From positions 12,738,001 to 12,802,000 of the forward strand of contig OY776120.1 in NCBI GenBank assembly GCA_963675135.1: a DNA stretch of 64,000 bases, written 5' to 3'. Source of the stretch: Galeopsis tetrahit (lineage: Eukaryota > Streptophyta > Magnoliopsida > Lamiales > Lamiaceae). A program made the translations under genes and the position numbers. The notes below the pieces were generated by a model that did not search any database, was not told where the DNA came from, and saw only the letters and a program-made list of their open reading frames with translations. This document shows, piece by piece, positions 47,271 to 59,713 of the stretch (position 1 is the stretch's first letter; each line of letters starts with the position of its first letter).

Positions 47271-48066
47271 ATTAATATATTGGAGCTTAATCTAAGGATA
47301 TAAAGTTGTATTTTTGGATTGATTAATTGAATTTTAAGTATTCTTTTGCATAAGTATATTACCGTAATTGTTTGGAACGACTAACGAGTTATCAAGATTT
47401 TTTTTGCTTTGAATTTCAAAAAATGGTCTTAAATTTGTAATTCTCATTCCAAAATAAAGAAAATGTACTCTTATGCCCTGAGGCTGATAATTTTATCAGG
47501 CCAATTCACAAATAAACGTACCCTACTTGTACACATAAACATACAACCAAGTGTGTGTTTATACCTATACTCTCTTATCTTATTGAAACATTTTTACACC
47601 TACAAAAAAAAAATCATAACTTTATCTTCAATATATCTACACAAAATGCAATTAATTTTGAATTCAGCATGCACAAAAGTCAACTTATTTTGTACTTTGC
47701 ATATAAACGTTTATAATATTATTTTTTAAAACCATAGTCTTTATTTGGCTTTCTTAATATTTGTGTGTACACCGATTGAATTGCATTCTGAAATGGACGG
47801 AGTAGCATATATGTGAGTAAATAATCCGTGTGGTTTTATAAGACTATAATAAAGCTCAGATAATCGAAATCAAATCATACGTTTAGATATAGTAAAATAA
47901 TTGCATGTCACGGCAATGGCGGGATTGTACAGAAAAGGAAAATAATGATACTAATAATAATGAATCCTAACATTGCAGGTGGACCTACTGCTGACTGTAA
48001 TAAGTTGTTGAGTACAAAATGACGTCTCAATTCCCTTTGCGCACACTGATTGTGTAATTGTGTGCA
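47271..48066. other. Intergenic, AGT2 promoter region
   Basis: No gene was seen. It is AT-rich up to about 47900. The last ~60 bp before the ATG is less so and probably holds the leader. Confidence 0.45.
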
Positions 48067-50849
48067 ATGGTGTGGGCGAGTAAAAATCTCGTGGGAGCAT
48101 TCATCAAGAATCAGAGTCGAAGATTTCGCACTAGTTATGCTATTCCGCAGCGTGGCTTCTCCAGCTCGGAGCTGCCGCCGTTCGACTACCAGCCGAAGCC
48201 GTACAAGGGCCCGTTAGCCGATGAGGTTTTGGAGAAGCGCAAGAAATATTTGGGCCCGTCTTTATACCATTTCTACCAGAAGCCCGTAAGCTTGTAACTG
48301 TAAACTCAGAATTGATTTAATTCTACATTTGAGTTTTGATTTTCGTATTTTGTTGATTAAACAGCTGAATATCGTGGAAGGGAAGATGCAATATCTGTTT
48401 GATGAGAGAGGGAGGCGTTATCTTGATGCGTTTGCAGGAATCGTTACGGTGTCGTGTGGTCATTGTCATCCTCATGTGTTGAATGCTATAATTGAACAGA
48501 GCAAGCTTCTTCAACATGCAAGCACCGTATATTTACACCACGCCATTGCTGATTATGCAGAAGCTTTAGCATCTAAAATGCCCGGAAATCTTAAGGTTTT
48601 TCCTTTTTGTTTCCTCATCCAGTTTTTCGTTCCATTTGGTAGATATGTTGAATTATTTATGGTTAGGTCCGAATATCTTAACTGGTCAGATGGTATGTTT
48701 TTGGGTCAGTTGATATGCTTTTATAAATTTTATTTTAGGCATGATTAATCTTATATCTTGGGCTAATCTACACTACCAAGCTGAGTCTTGAGTTATTCTA
48801 CTAGTATTTTTGTAGCTCATGAGTATCAGAACTAGTAAATTTATAGTTACTCTACATATGAGTGAAGGAATGTATGTGTAGCTTTTGTGATATCATGAAC
48901 CAGCTGTCTACATTCTGATCTATTTATATCTGAAGCTTTTATATAATTATGTTCTAGAAATGGATTTTTATTTGATTATTCTTGGAATGTAGGTTGTGTA
49001 TTTTGTAAATTCAGGGACAGAAGCCAATGAGCTGGCTGTGCTGATGGCAAGATTGTACAGTGGTAACCTTGGCATGATCGCATTACGAAACGCGTATCAT
49101 GGTGGAAGTTCGAATGCGATTGGACTTACTGCTCTTAACACATGGAAGTACCCAATTCCTCAGGTTTATCCTTAATTTCCAAACTTTTTATTTACTCAGT
49201 TTTTTCTCGGGTTCCTTTCAAAATCAAAATATTTCATCAGGTTTTTGACATTGTTATTTGTGTAAGATGTAATTAGTTGCATCCTGTTCAAGTATTGTAA
49301 TCTATTAATGGATTCGTTTATCTGAAGCAAGTCGTTGACTTTTCTCTAGTCCCTTCAAAAAAGTTTGCTCTTTCTCATTCTTTACTATAAAATTCTGCAG
49401 GGTGAAATTCATCATGTTCTGAACCCCAACGCATACCGTGGAGTTTTTGGTTCTGATACCAAACGTTATGTTGAAGATGTTCAAGATCACATTGACCATG
49501 GTACTTCAGGAAGAGTTGCTGGATTTATTGCTGAAACAATTCAGGTTTCTTGCAAAATTTTCAATAAATTATTACCAAGGCATTTCCCCAATTTAAAGGA
49601 TTAATTAATGTATACGAAAGATACGATCATATAGCTTAAAATTAACATAGGATCGGATGATTTAAAACGACTTTGAAAGAAACTTAAAATTATCTGTCTT
49701 GGTTGATCGTGATGGCAAATATGATCCATATAGCTAACCCAACATAGTGGGATAAAGGCTTCGTTTCTTGTTGTATATATACTATACTTCATGATGCTGG
49801 GTCTTAAATCATTGTTCTTTCTGACTACAGGGACTTGGTGGAACAGTTGAATTAGCCCCTGGATACTTGAAATCTGTATACGACATTGTTCGTAAAGGTG
49901 GTGGTGTCTGCATAGCTGATGAAGTCCAAACTGGCTTTGGTCGCACAGGGTCTCACTATTGGGGTTTCGAGACACAAGGAGTTGTTCCTGACATAGTCAC
50001 CATGGCTAAGGTGTCAACTAGAATTCGTTTTTTTCCTTTATGTCAACTAAATTTACTTTCAACTTGTAATCATTAACCTGCTGAAATTTTAATATACAGG
50101 GTATTGGCAATGGTTTGCCCCTTGGAGCTGTAGTAACAACTCCTGAAATAGCAAGTGTGCTGTCTCAAAAATTACAGTTTAACACATTTGGGGGAAACCC
50201 CGTATGCTCAGCTGGTGGACTAGCAGTGCTTAACGTTCTTGATAAAGAGAAGCGTCAAGAGCATTGTGCTCAGGTTGGCTCTCACATGATTGACCGTCTT
50301 ACACATCTTCAGCAAAAACACGACAGTAATTCTTCCTCTCTCAAAAAAGATTTCTCATATTTATTTCCTACGAATGTATTAGCTCATAGAATGAATGTTT
50401 TGATTGGAACTTTTCCGGTTTTCCAGTAATTGGTGATGTGCGAGGAAGGGGGTTGATGCTGGGAATCGAACTTGTTACTGACAGGAAACAGAAGATACCG
50501 GCCAAGGCAGAAACAGGTGTGCTGTTTGAGAAACTCAGAGGTTAGTTGTAGCTTATAACATCCATTTATTCTTTATATTTCGAAGCATATAGCACGTTAA
50601 TCTGACAAGCTCTGTTGGTTATAGAACTCGGTGTTTTAGTTGGGAAAGGTGGACTTCATGGGAATGTTTTCAGGATAAAGCCCCCCATGTGTTTTACCAA
50701 AGATGATGCAGGTACTCTTTGTGTTTCATATTTTCACAATCGAGAAAGAGAATAGTTCCTTGGCGCTTACATATTTTCGGTCTTGAATTTTTTCCATGTA
50801 TGCAGATTTCCTGGTGGATGCATTAGACCATAGCATGTCAAAGTTGTGA
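48067..50849 (+). CDS. AGT2: Alanine-glyoxylate aminotransferase 2 homologue, mitochondrial (AGT2-like)
   Basis: Nine exons: 48067-48285, 48365-48595, 48993-49163, 49401-49544, 49831-50010, 50100-50325, 50427-50540, 50625-50711 and 50806-50849. They encode 471 residues, the usual length. The N-terminus is basic and Ser/Arg-rich like a mitochondrial presequence (NQSRRFRTSYAIPQRGFSS). Class III aminotransferase motifs include RYLDAFAGIVTVSCGHCHP, NSGTEANELA, YHGGSSNAIG, IADEVQTGFGRTG, and the PLP lysine in TMAKGIGNGLPLG (K315, the last codon of exon 5). It matches Arabidopsis AGT2 (At4g39660) better than AGT3 or PYD4 in my recollection. It transfers amino groups from alanine (or beta-aminoisobutyrate) to glyoxylate/pyruvate. 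The start at 48067 is the first ATG in frame. A copia element begins 145 bp after the stop. Confidence 0.94.
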
Positions 50850-50989
50850 GAAATTTTATTGTAAAAAGTCGAGATGCAGTTGAAGATCCGACCAGTTTCT
50901 TTTGTAAGAACTCCTGCTTCAGTGGCAGCTAACTAGAAAATGTCTGAATCACTTGTCATGGACATGCATAAAATATCACGAGTCGATTA

Positions 50990-50994
50990 TATAC
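50990..50994. repeat. Target-site duplication TATAC (left), copia element 2
   Basis: TATAC at 50990-50994 matches 57584-57588 exactly. Confidence 0.93.
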
Positions 50995-51233
50995 TGTTGA
51001 ATAAATCGTGCTTTCATTATTGTGGGATAAGTTGTGCTTTTCTTATTCTCACTTTCACTTCACGTTTTATACATTTTAGCTTGCATTTGGTATCTGCCAC
51101 TTTGGGGTATAAATAAGGTATCTCTACCTTTGTAATTCAGTTTTTTCCAGATGAGAATTAATTGAACTGAATACATCTACTTCTCTCGTGTTTTCCATTA
51201 TGTGTTCTTCGAGTTCTTCAATCAATTTCTACA
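50995..51233 (+). repeat. 5' LTR of copia element 2
   Basis: 239 bp, TG...CA. A TATAAATA box (at about 51110) can serve as retroelement promoter; transcription would run away from AGT2 in the same direction. Confidence 0.95.
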
Positions 51234-51246
51234 TGGTATCTAGAGC
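51234..51246 (+). promoter_or_regulatory. Primer-binding site, copia element 2
   Basis: TGGTATCTAGAGC, one base different from the usual complement of the initiator tRNA-Met 3' end (TGGTATCAGAGC type). Confidence 0.88.
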
Positions 51247-51289
51247 GGGTTAGATCTGATAAAGTAGTGGATTGATTGATCGATTGATC

Positions 51290-54200
51290 ATGTCGAAACG
51301 AAGGAATACTCCATCGCAGTCGTTAATGGTGAACACCGGTCCTGCGACTGGATCTGGTAGCTCCGATTCTGGAGCGGTTGTGACAGAGTGTGATCCGTAT
51401 TATTTGCACGGTGCGGATCATACTGGCTTAATTCTCGTGCCTCATCCTTTGACTGGTGGAGGTAATTTTCTGCCTTGGAAATCTTCCATTCTACTTTCTT
51501 TAGGAGCGAAAAATAAGGTGCAGTTTATTGATGGTAGTATTGCTAAGCCTGATTTAAATGATGAATCATATGTAATGTGGAAGAAAGTGAATTCGACTGT
51601 AACTTCCTAGATTTTGAATTCGTTATCTAAGGAGTTGAGTGAAACTTTTGTTCATATGGATTCGGCGCAAAGGTTGTGGGATACAATTAACAATCGCTAT
51701 GGTGAGAATAACGGTCCATTGAAGCACAAAATTAAGAGAGAAATATGCAATTTGAAACAGGGTAACAGTTCAATTGTTGAATATTTTAACAAATTGACAA
51801 AACTGTGGGATGAATTGGTGTGTGTTTCTCATATGCTCTCTTGTGATTGTGAGATAGGAAAACTTGTGGCAAAGGAAAAAATGGATGATAGAGTTACTCA
51901 ATTTCTTGGGGCTAAATGAGTGTTATGACACCATTTCGAATCAAATCATGCTCATGGATCCTTGTTCGTCGGTAGATAAGGTGTTTTCGATGGTGTTAAC
52001 GGCCGAGAGGCAGCGCTCTATTAGTATGAGTATTAATGATAGGATGGATGTGGCAGCCATGGCTGTAAAGGCATACGACAAAGGCAATGAGAAATTGAAT
52101 TATGGTTGAAATGGTAGTAAAGGCAGAAATGTAAGGTTGACTAGGGAGGAAAGAGCAAAGTTGCATTGTGCTCACTGTAATGGGACGGGGCATGAGATGT
52201 CTACATGTTTTAAAATTCATGGTGTACCTGATTGGTTTAAGGAGCTCAAGGAGAAGCCTAGGAATTATGCACATGTGGTTGAACATGACAGTGCAGCACA
52301 TCAAACGAAAGGTAATGCTAGTGTGGATCTCTCTGCTATTCTTCAACAATTACAAGAGCTAACAAAATATATGAAGGAGAAAGAAAAGGTAGATATGGAT
52401 TTTGCTCAGTTTGCAAGCTTCGTAGGTACAAATCATTTTCCATTGATGCATTTTGTATTAAATGTTTTTGTGATGAGTTCCAACAACTTTGGATTGTTGA
52501 CACATGTGCTAGTAAGCACATGGGTAATAATTCACAGTTAATTAAAAATTTGAAGTTATTGAAAACGAAGGTTACAATTTGTCTACCTGATGGGCAAACA
52601 GTGGAGGTCATAAGTTCTGGAGATGTTCCTCTATCAAATAATATAGTACTTCGAGATGTTTTATATGTACCTTCGTTTAAGTACAATCTGTTGTCAGTAG
52701 CTCAGTTGTGCAGTGCTTCTGGATTGAAATGTATATTTCAATCGTCTCATTGTGAATTTCAGGACCTTCGGACTGAGAAGGCTATTGGCGTGGAAAAACT
52801 GAAGGGGCGTCTTTACGTGCTGGATGACGGGGCTTTGGTGTCCCCTATAGAAACATCTTGTTTTTTTTCCTTAAATAATTGGCATAATTGTTTAGGGCAT
52901 ACGTCTTCTAGTACAATGAAACATTTGTCTTTTGTTAAGTCTTTGTACACTGACGATGATTTCAATTTTTTGCAAGACTGTGAGATTTGTCTTAAGGCTA
53001 AACAACATCGTTTACCTTTTCCTCAAAGCTATATTAATACAACTGCTTGTTTTCAATTAATTCATGTGGATATTTGGGGCCTTTTAGGGAGGACAACTTG
53101 ACACAAACTCAGTTCTTCCTTACTGTGGTGGATGATTTTAGCAGGTGCACGTGGGTGTTTCTTATGAAGCACAAGTCTGAGGTTCCATGGATTTTGCAAA
53201 GGTTTATTGCAATGGTCGAACGACAGTATATGCGAAAGGTTTATAGGGTGAGAAGTGACAATGAGGTAGAGTTTTTGGCTAAAGAATGTCAAGATTATTT
53301 TGGCACTCGTGGTATACTCCATGAGCGGAGTTGTGTTTATACACCACAACAAAACTACGTAGTTGAGCGTAAGCATAGGCACCTCTTGGAGATAGCGAGA
53401 TCGGTGATGTTCCAAGCTAACATGCCAATGCATTTCTGGTCATTTTCAGTGCTTTTGGCTGCATTTATTATCAATCGACTGCCTACATCAGTTCTGAAAT
53501 GGAAGTTCCTTTATGAAATTCTTTACGAGAAGCCACCGGATTATACACGGTTGAAGCCTTTTGGATGTTTGGCGTTTGTAGCTAACATTCACAGTTTATG
53601 GAATAAATTTGATACACGAGCCCACAAGTGTGTTTTCTTGGGGTATGTTGCTGGTCAAAAGGGGTATCATCTGTATGATTTGGATACCGAGGAGTTTCTG
53701 GTTTCAAGAGATGTCTGTTTCATGACTGACACTTTCCCATTTCATAATCCTTATTCTGTGCCTGATTCATCATTGCATATTCCGGATGATCTTGATATTC
53801 ACCGAGCATCTGATTCGGTTGTTCCTGTCTCTCCCGCTGCTTCCTCTGATCCGGTTGTACCTGCTCCTCCTGGTGACGATATAGCTCTTCGTCGGAGTTC
53901 TCGAATTGTTACGTCACCGACTTGGCAGAAAGATTATATTTGTAACTTGGTGTCAACTGCGCAACCGCTGATTCCTTATTCGTTACAGGTTCTGTTAGGG
54001 TTATACTGGCAAGTATGCTTTCAGTGCTACTTATGTATACAAACTGATTTTTGCACTTATTAATGAGAATAAAATTTTGTCACTGGTTGCTTTAAATATA
54101 ATTAATGGTAATTATTTATTGCATAAACGTTCAGATATACTTTACATTGTAGACAATGTGGTGTGTAGAAGATCACAGAAGATCGCATTGTCAGTTCCTT

Positions 54201-57200
54201 GTATATAAGTACAATTGATTCACAGCTTAGATGGAATTGAACAATCCATTGGTAGAAGTTGAGGTGTAAGGCTCAGATTGGTTTGTCTTGACCAAGAGAT
54301 TACACTAGTGCATTATGATGTGCTGAATAGGACCTACAGAGAGGTAATTCTTATAGACTGACTTAAGGATTGAAGAATTAGACCTCAGTGGTTGTTGATT
54401 TCTTAATCTCTGTCACTTAAATGGAATTGTTTGTAGTTGAGAAGTATTGTTTTGATTTATTATGGGTAAAGAATCAATGTGATTCAATACTTTGTATTTT
54501 GGGCCATATTATTAATTATAGGACAAATTGTCAAAATTAATACAGAGAATCGTGTCTTGGAGTGTCAAGTTGATTATGTCCCCTTGGTAGGCTCACAAGG
54601 TTTATCACATCAAATCTGATCAGTGGAATTTATTTCCGATATGATAATAATGTTGAGTTATCCTTACTCGAAGAATAAAAGATATTAATTAATTAAAGCA
54701 TTCAGTAGCTTAAATTAATTAATGGACATTGAATCTTAAACACGGGAAATAATAACCGGGAGCCATATTTCGTAATATGAGTTAGGATGGATAGTGCAAT
54801 ATTAATTCTATAGTGGAATGAATTAATATTAATGGACTGGAAAAATATTGTGGCTCAATATTGATTTTTGGGCCCATTGGGAGGTCCAATCCTAATTCTC
54901 CTAAAGGCCCTCAAGTAGCCCAATAAAAGTCCATTAACTAAGGTAATTAAAAAGATAAAAATTAATTTTGTTGCAAAAAAGAGAGAAAAGTAGCGCTTAT
55001 GTTGGTAGAGAATATTATGGAGAAAGATATATATAATATCTCTTAGAGAATAAAATATTTCTAAGATCTCCAATATTTTCTAATAAAAAAATTAGTTATT
55101 CTCTCTCCTATAAATATAGGAAAACTGCCACTCTTAAGTGAAGAGTTAGTAAAAAAAATATGTATTCTCCAAAATATAGAAAAGAGAGATCTGTAATTTT
55201 CGAAATTAGAGTGTGTGCAACAAGAGAAAAAAATTAATTCTTCCTTGAGAGTTAATAGTTCGCGAGATCTCCCATCGGATCAACGGGCTAGGACTTAGGG
55301 AATACTTGAGAAGGCAATTGGGTAGAAGTTGTTATTCTTCTCAACGGTATCTCTCCGATTCAAAGGTAAACATGTAATCTCTTAGTTCCGCATGTTTAGG
55401 GATTTAATTATTTACCGTACATTCATTACATGAATTAGTTGATTTAATTTGTTTAAATTGTGAAATTAGATTTATGATAATTCATACTTAAATTACGTGA
55501 TCCGGATAATTTTAAAGGAGTCTCAAAGGATTCCTGAGAGTCAAAGATCTGGGCATCTAAAAAGATTCTCGGGAGTCTCAAAGGATCCCTAGCGTGATGG
55601 TCCATAACCCACAAGTGTCAATAATTCCCCACAAAGGAGATTGAAAATGTGGTCGCATAATAATTTCTCACAAAGGAGTTGGGGACCACAAGAGTTGGGG
55701 GACTATTATTGGGTATTGGGATAATTCTCAACAGGTTCTTCCTCACGTACCTTCTCATTTGTTTGATGTGAGCTTTTTTGACACAAATTAGTCTTGAAAA
55801 GGAACATGTACATTATGGTCAAGCTAGTCGGTTTGATGCATGGGTACAGGCCATGAAAAGAGAGTTGTTGGCCCTGGAAGCTAATCATACATTGGATTTG
55901 GTCTCCCTTCCCCCCGGTAAGAAGGCGATTGGTTGTAAATGGGTTTATCAAACGAAACCCCGATGGTAGTGTGGAACGTTATAAAGCGCGCCTTGTGGCT
56001 ATGGGTTATAGTCAAGTTGAGGGAGTAGATTATTTTGATTGTTTTTCTCCGGTGGCTAAGCAAGTTACGGTGCATATATTGATGACTATTGTTGTTTCTA
56101 ATGGGTGGGAATTGCACCAGCTTGACGTGAATAACGTGTTTCTTCATGGCTATCTTTCGGAGGAAGTCTACATGGCCGCCCCTCCGAGCTATGATAAAGC
56201 TTTGGATGGTTAGGTTTGTAAACTCAAACGAAGTTTGTACGGTCTTAAACAGGCTTCGCGTGAGTGGAACAATGAGCTTTGCGCCACACTTTCTAATTTT
56301 GGACTCCTTCAGTCGAAGTTTGATAATTGTCTATTTACTATGACTTGTGTTGATGGTTTCTTGGCAATGCTTGTTTACGTGGATGATGTGTTGATCACAA
56401 GTTCCTCTCCTTCTTTAATTAGTAAGCTGAAACATTTTCTTGATGCTAAGTTTACAATTAAAGATTTACATTTGGCTAAGTTTTTCCTTGGCATCGAGAT
56501 TACGCGCGATTCAGTTGGTCTTTTCCTTTGTCAAATGAAGAATATATTGGGTATTTTGGCTGATACAGGGATGCAAGGCTGCAAGCCTGCTCCTACCCCT
56601 CTTCCTCATGGGGTTTCTCTTTCCTTAGACGATGGGGTCCTTCTTGATCATCCGGACAAATATCGAATACTCATTGGTTGTTTGTTGTATCTCACCATGA
56701 CTCATCACGATGTCGCGTATGTCGTTCAACAACTCAGCCAATTTATTCATTCTCCACGTTCACCACACTGGGATGCAGTGTTTCATGTCCTTCGTTACTT
56801 GAAGGGGTCACCCAGCCTGGGTCTTGTTTTTCGGGCTGGTGGTTCATCTGTTATCCATGCTTATTCCGACGCTGATTGGGCTGCTTGCAAGGATACGCGT
56901 CGCTCCATTATTGGTTATTTCGTATTTCTTGGGGACTCTCTTATTGCTTGGAAGAGCAAGAAGCAAACCACGGTGTCTCGTTCTTCGGCTGAGGCTGAAT
57001 ACCGTGCTTTGGCTTCTACTGCGTGTGAACTTCGTTGGGTGGTTAATGTTCTTCATGATTTCCATGTTTTCGTGCCACTGCCACTTCTGCTTCACTGTGA
57101 CAACAGGGCTGCTCTTCACATCACTGCCAATCCAGTCTTCCACGAACGTACCAAACATTTGGAGATTGATTATCATCTCGTTTGGGATCTTTACAAATCT

Positions 57201-57335
57201 GGTTTTGTTTTGCCCATGTATGTTGCATCTGCTTGCAATCTTGCTGATTTCTTCACCAAGGTGCTCACTGGTCACTCGTTTTCTGCACTGGTTGTCAAGT
57301 TGGGCTTGGCTGATCGCTACCATGCTCCAACTTGA
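51290..57335 (+). pseudogene. copia element 2 gag-pol, many lesions
   Basis: Gag begins at 51290 (MSKRRNTPSQSL). Lesions seen: TAG at 51608-51610, a frameshift near 51905, TGA at 52107-52109, a frameshift between about 52440 and 52490, the protease motif DTG changed to DTC (52499-52507), and a frameshift near 53085. Further on come the solo-LTR insertion at 53993, a frameshift near 55955 and TAG at 56211-56213. Domains still visible are a CCHC knuckle (CAHCNGTGHEMSTC), a GAG-pre-integrase zinc region (CEICLKAKQ), integrase (VVDDFSRCTW, QNYVVERKHRH), reverse transcriptase (LVYVDDVLITS) and RNase H (SSAEAEYRALA). It cannot encode a working polyprotein. Confidence 0.95.
53993..55733 (+). mobile_element. 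1,741-bp solo LTR inserted in copia element 2
   Basis: Begins TGTTAGGGTTATACTGG and ends GATAATTCTCAACA (TG...CA). It is flanked by GGTTC at 53988-53992 and 55734-55738, in the region between integrase and reverse transcriptase. There is no internal coding region and no repeated ends, so it is best explained as a solo LTR left by recombination of a large LTR retrotransposon. A TATAAATA box lies near 55110. The strand is arbitrary. Confidence 0.87.
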
Positions 57336-57344
57336 GGGGGGGGC

Positions 57345-57583
57345 TGTTGAATAAATCGTGCTTTCATTATTGTGGGATAAGTCGTGCTTTTCTTATTCTC
57401 ACTTTCACTTCACGTTTTATACATTTTAGCTTGCATTTGGTATCTGCCACTTTGGGGTATAAATAAGGTATCTCTACTTTTGTAATTCAGTTTTTTCCAG
57501 ATTATAATTAATTGAACTGAATACATCTACTTCTATTGTGTTTTCCATTATGTGTTCTTCGAGTGCTTCAATCAATTTCTACA
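57345..57583 (+). repeat. 3' LTR of copia element 2
   Basis: 239 bp, 7 differences from the 5' LTR (about 97% identity). Confidence 0.95.
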
Positions 57584-57588
57584 TATAC

Positions 57589-58017
57589 AGTATTTTTTCT
57601 GATGGATTTTACAAGATCATTTGTATAAGATGGATCATCATGTCGCATGTGGTGCACGAAACACATTAATGTCAAAATGTGGAGATTCATAAGCATCTAC
57701 ATCAACTTTTCATAATTTTCATAATATAACAACAAATTCAGATGGGAAATAGTTTATTTATTTGGGATGGGTAAAAACTAATTCATTCTGCCCCATGTTA
57801 AAATACGTAAGCTGTTTGTTATACTGATACATTACATACTAGGGTGCCAAACAGATAGTACTAACAAGTAACAAACTAAACACGAAGATGACCAACACCT
57901 ATCTGATTCTCATCATATCTACAAATTCTCAATCACAGGGAGCAGCTAAAAAATGGCCAAAATCCTGATATATCTTGATAAATTCTCACTACCTTCACTA
58001 AAATGAGAGTTTCATTT
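57589..58017. other. Intergenic between copia element 2 and TGA gene
   Basis: Holds the original AGT2 downstream flank and the TGA gene 3' UTR (the two genes converge). No other feature was seen. Confidence 0.5.
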
Positions 58018-59713
58018 CTAGGCTTGTTCGCGAGGCCGTGACGACCAACACGAACTTAAAGCCCGTAGACGTTGCAAATACTCCCCCAGAGCAAGGAGGC
58101 ATCTAGCTGCCTGTCGAGGCATAAGAATGCGACATATCTGCTGCAACGTCTCTTGTCGGAGATGGTCAGCCTGTTTACATCAAAACCATACTCTTCATCA
58201 CATTGCTAAAAAAGAAAACCTCCTAGCAATTCGCACCAATCAATACAACTGGACCAGCATTTTGTAGGACCCATCAGGTCATTCATACTGGACCAATTGG
58301 TCCACATGGGTCGGATCCAGATTGCCAGCTCTGTGAAAAATAAGTAAGAAACGAGATGAGACGAAGGAAAATATTACCTGAACGACGAACCTGACTAGAG
58401 CTTCCAACTTGTCCATGGCAGCACCGATCTGAGGGAGATAGTTCGCCTCAGCCAGCAGGCCATCAGAGATGGCCTGAGCTAGAATGTAGTGCAGTTTCTC
58501 CATTCCTTGTGATAAGGCATCTTCAGCTTGCTGACATGATTGTGAAAGATTAATAAGATCCAAACGTTGTTGCTCCGTTAAGTTCTCCAGATGTGGCAAC
58601 AGAATCTGCTGATATATAAACACATGTTCTACAGTCACAACATTATTAACTCAAGCTGTTCGACAATGACTACACTATGATATCTGTGTCACCTTTAGTA
58701 GTTCTGAAGGCCGGAAGCCACCAATCCACAAGAAGAAACGTTCAGCCGATGTTTTCCACATCCCCGACATGATGTAGAAAACATCGGACCTTGCTGCTGT
58801 AGCTTTCATGGCAAAGAGATCAAAATAATGCCTCATCCCACCATCAACGAAAATGCTTAGCTCCTCTTCTCCAATATCATGCGATTGCAAGGCGGTGTTC
58901 AAGTCGGAGATTTGTCGATTTTGTTCTTCCACCCACTGTCCATACTCCATTTCAAATGTAGCCATATCTATATAAACAATTAAACTTAATTAAGAGTTCT
59001 AATTCAAATCCCATTTGCAATACTTGAATATAATCCCACAAATTAACCTGAATTTGTATTTCCAGAATAACCAAATTGACTACTATCTGTAACACCACCT
59101 ACACACAGACCCTGCAGCAAAATACATATCTTCTTCAGATTCTTGATCTTGTGTAAGAAAAGAAAAACACGGAATAGTAGTCGAAAAAGTGATCTTGATT
59201 CATTCATATCACCTGTTGTCTAGCCCGACCAAGCTCTTGTTCCAACTGAATAAGCCTCAATTTACTATTCTCTAATTGCTGTACATAAGCCTTTTTCCTC
59301 AGACGACTTTTACGAGCAGCCTCACGGTTCTGTGCTAACCGTCTCCGTACCTACAACCCAAACCAGTTAACTAACATTTTAACCATGATTAATATATACG
59401 CCACGAAAACAAGATCTAACCTTATCATCTGGTTTACTAGCTTCTTGATCAGTTCTATTGGAAGCTCCATGAGTTCCATGTGAAGTATTCTCTGACTAGA
59501 CACACACAAAAAATGAGTCAAACAGGGTACATCCAACAAACAATCAGTTCTGAAATGCACCTGGTTATCAAGGGTAGCATTGAGCTCTACCATCAAGGGC
59601 GGAGACGAATCGAGTCCTCTGAAGTCCCCCCACATGGCCATCTGATGGACTGGTTCATATATGCCCATCCTTCTTGAGGGAACAAACTGTGTGTGTGTGG
59701 ATGCAGAATTCAT
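58018..59713 (-). CDS. Clade I TGA transcription factor (TGA1/TGA4-like bZIP)
   Basis: Exons on the minus strand: 59713-59561, 59495-59421, 59350-59213, 59111-59048, 58967-58693, 58605-58378 and 58170-58018. They encode 361 residues, close to Arabidopsis TGA1. The N-terminus (VPSRRMGIYEPVHQMAMWGDF) is the clade I signature. The bZIP basic region (RRLAQNREAARKSRLRKKAY) and a short zipper follow. A DOG1-type domain covers about residues 150-355 (FFLWIGGFRPSELLK, SQSCQQAEDALSQGMEKL, LGEYLQRLRALSS). TGA proteins bind TGACG elements, partner with NPR1 and CC-type glutaredoxins, and act in defence and nitrate responses. Of the TGA1 redox pair only one Cys remains (C259); the other position is Ile253. 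The acceptor of the sixth exon is a tandem CAGCAG, allowing a one-residue splice variant. Confidence 0.94.

Larger units (their letters stand above)
50995..57583 (+). mobile_element. Ty1/copia LTR retrotransposon (element 2), mutated and split
   Basis: 239-bp LTRs at 50995-51233 and 57345-57583 begin TGTTGAATAAATC and end TTTCTACA, with 7 differences. PBS TGGTATCTAGAGC follows the 5' LTR directly. The polypurine tract GAGGGGGGGG (57334-57343) lies just before the 3' LTR. TATAC duplications flank it. Without the 1,741-bp insertion and its 5-bp duplication the element would be about 4.84 kb. It sits 145 bp past the AGT2 stop codon, in the same direction, likely within or just after the AGT2 3' UTR. 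Confidence 0.97.

Noticed and set aside
48058..48066. Start three codons upstream of AGT2
   Set aside because: It begins with TTG; the first ATG in frame is 48067.
53062..53433. Antisense frame inside the integrase region
   Set aside because: Shadow of the copia integrase domain on the other strand.
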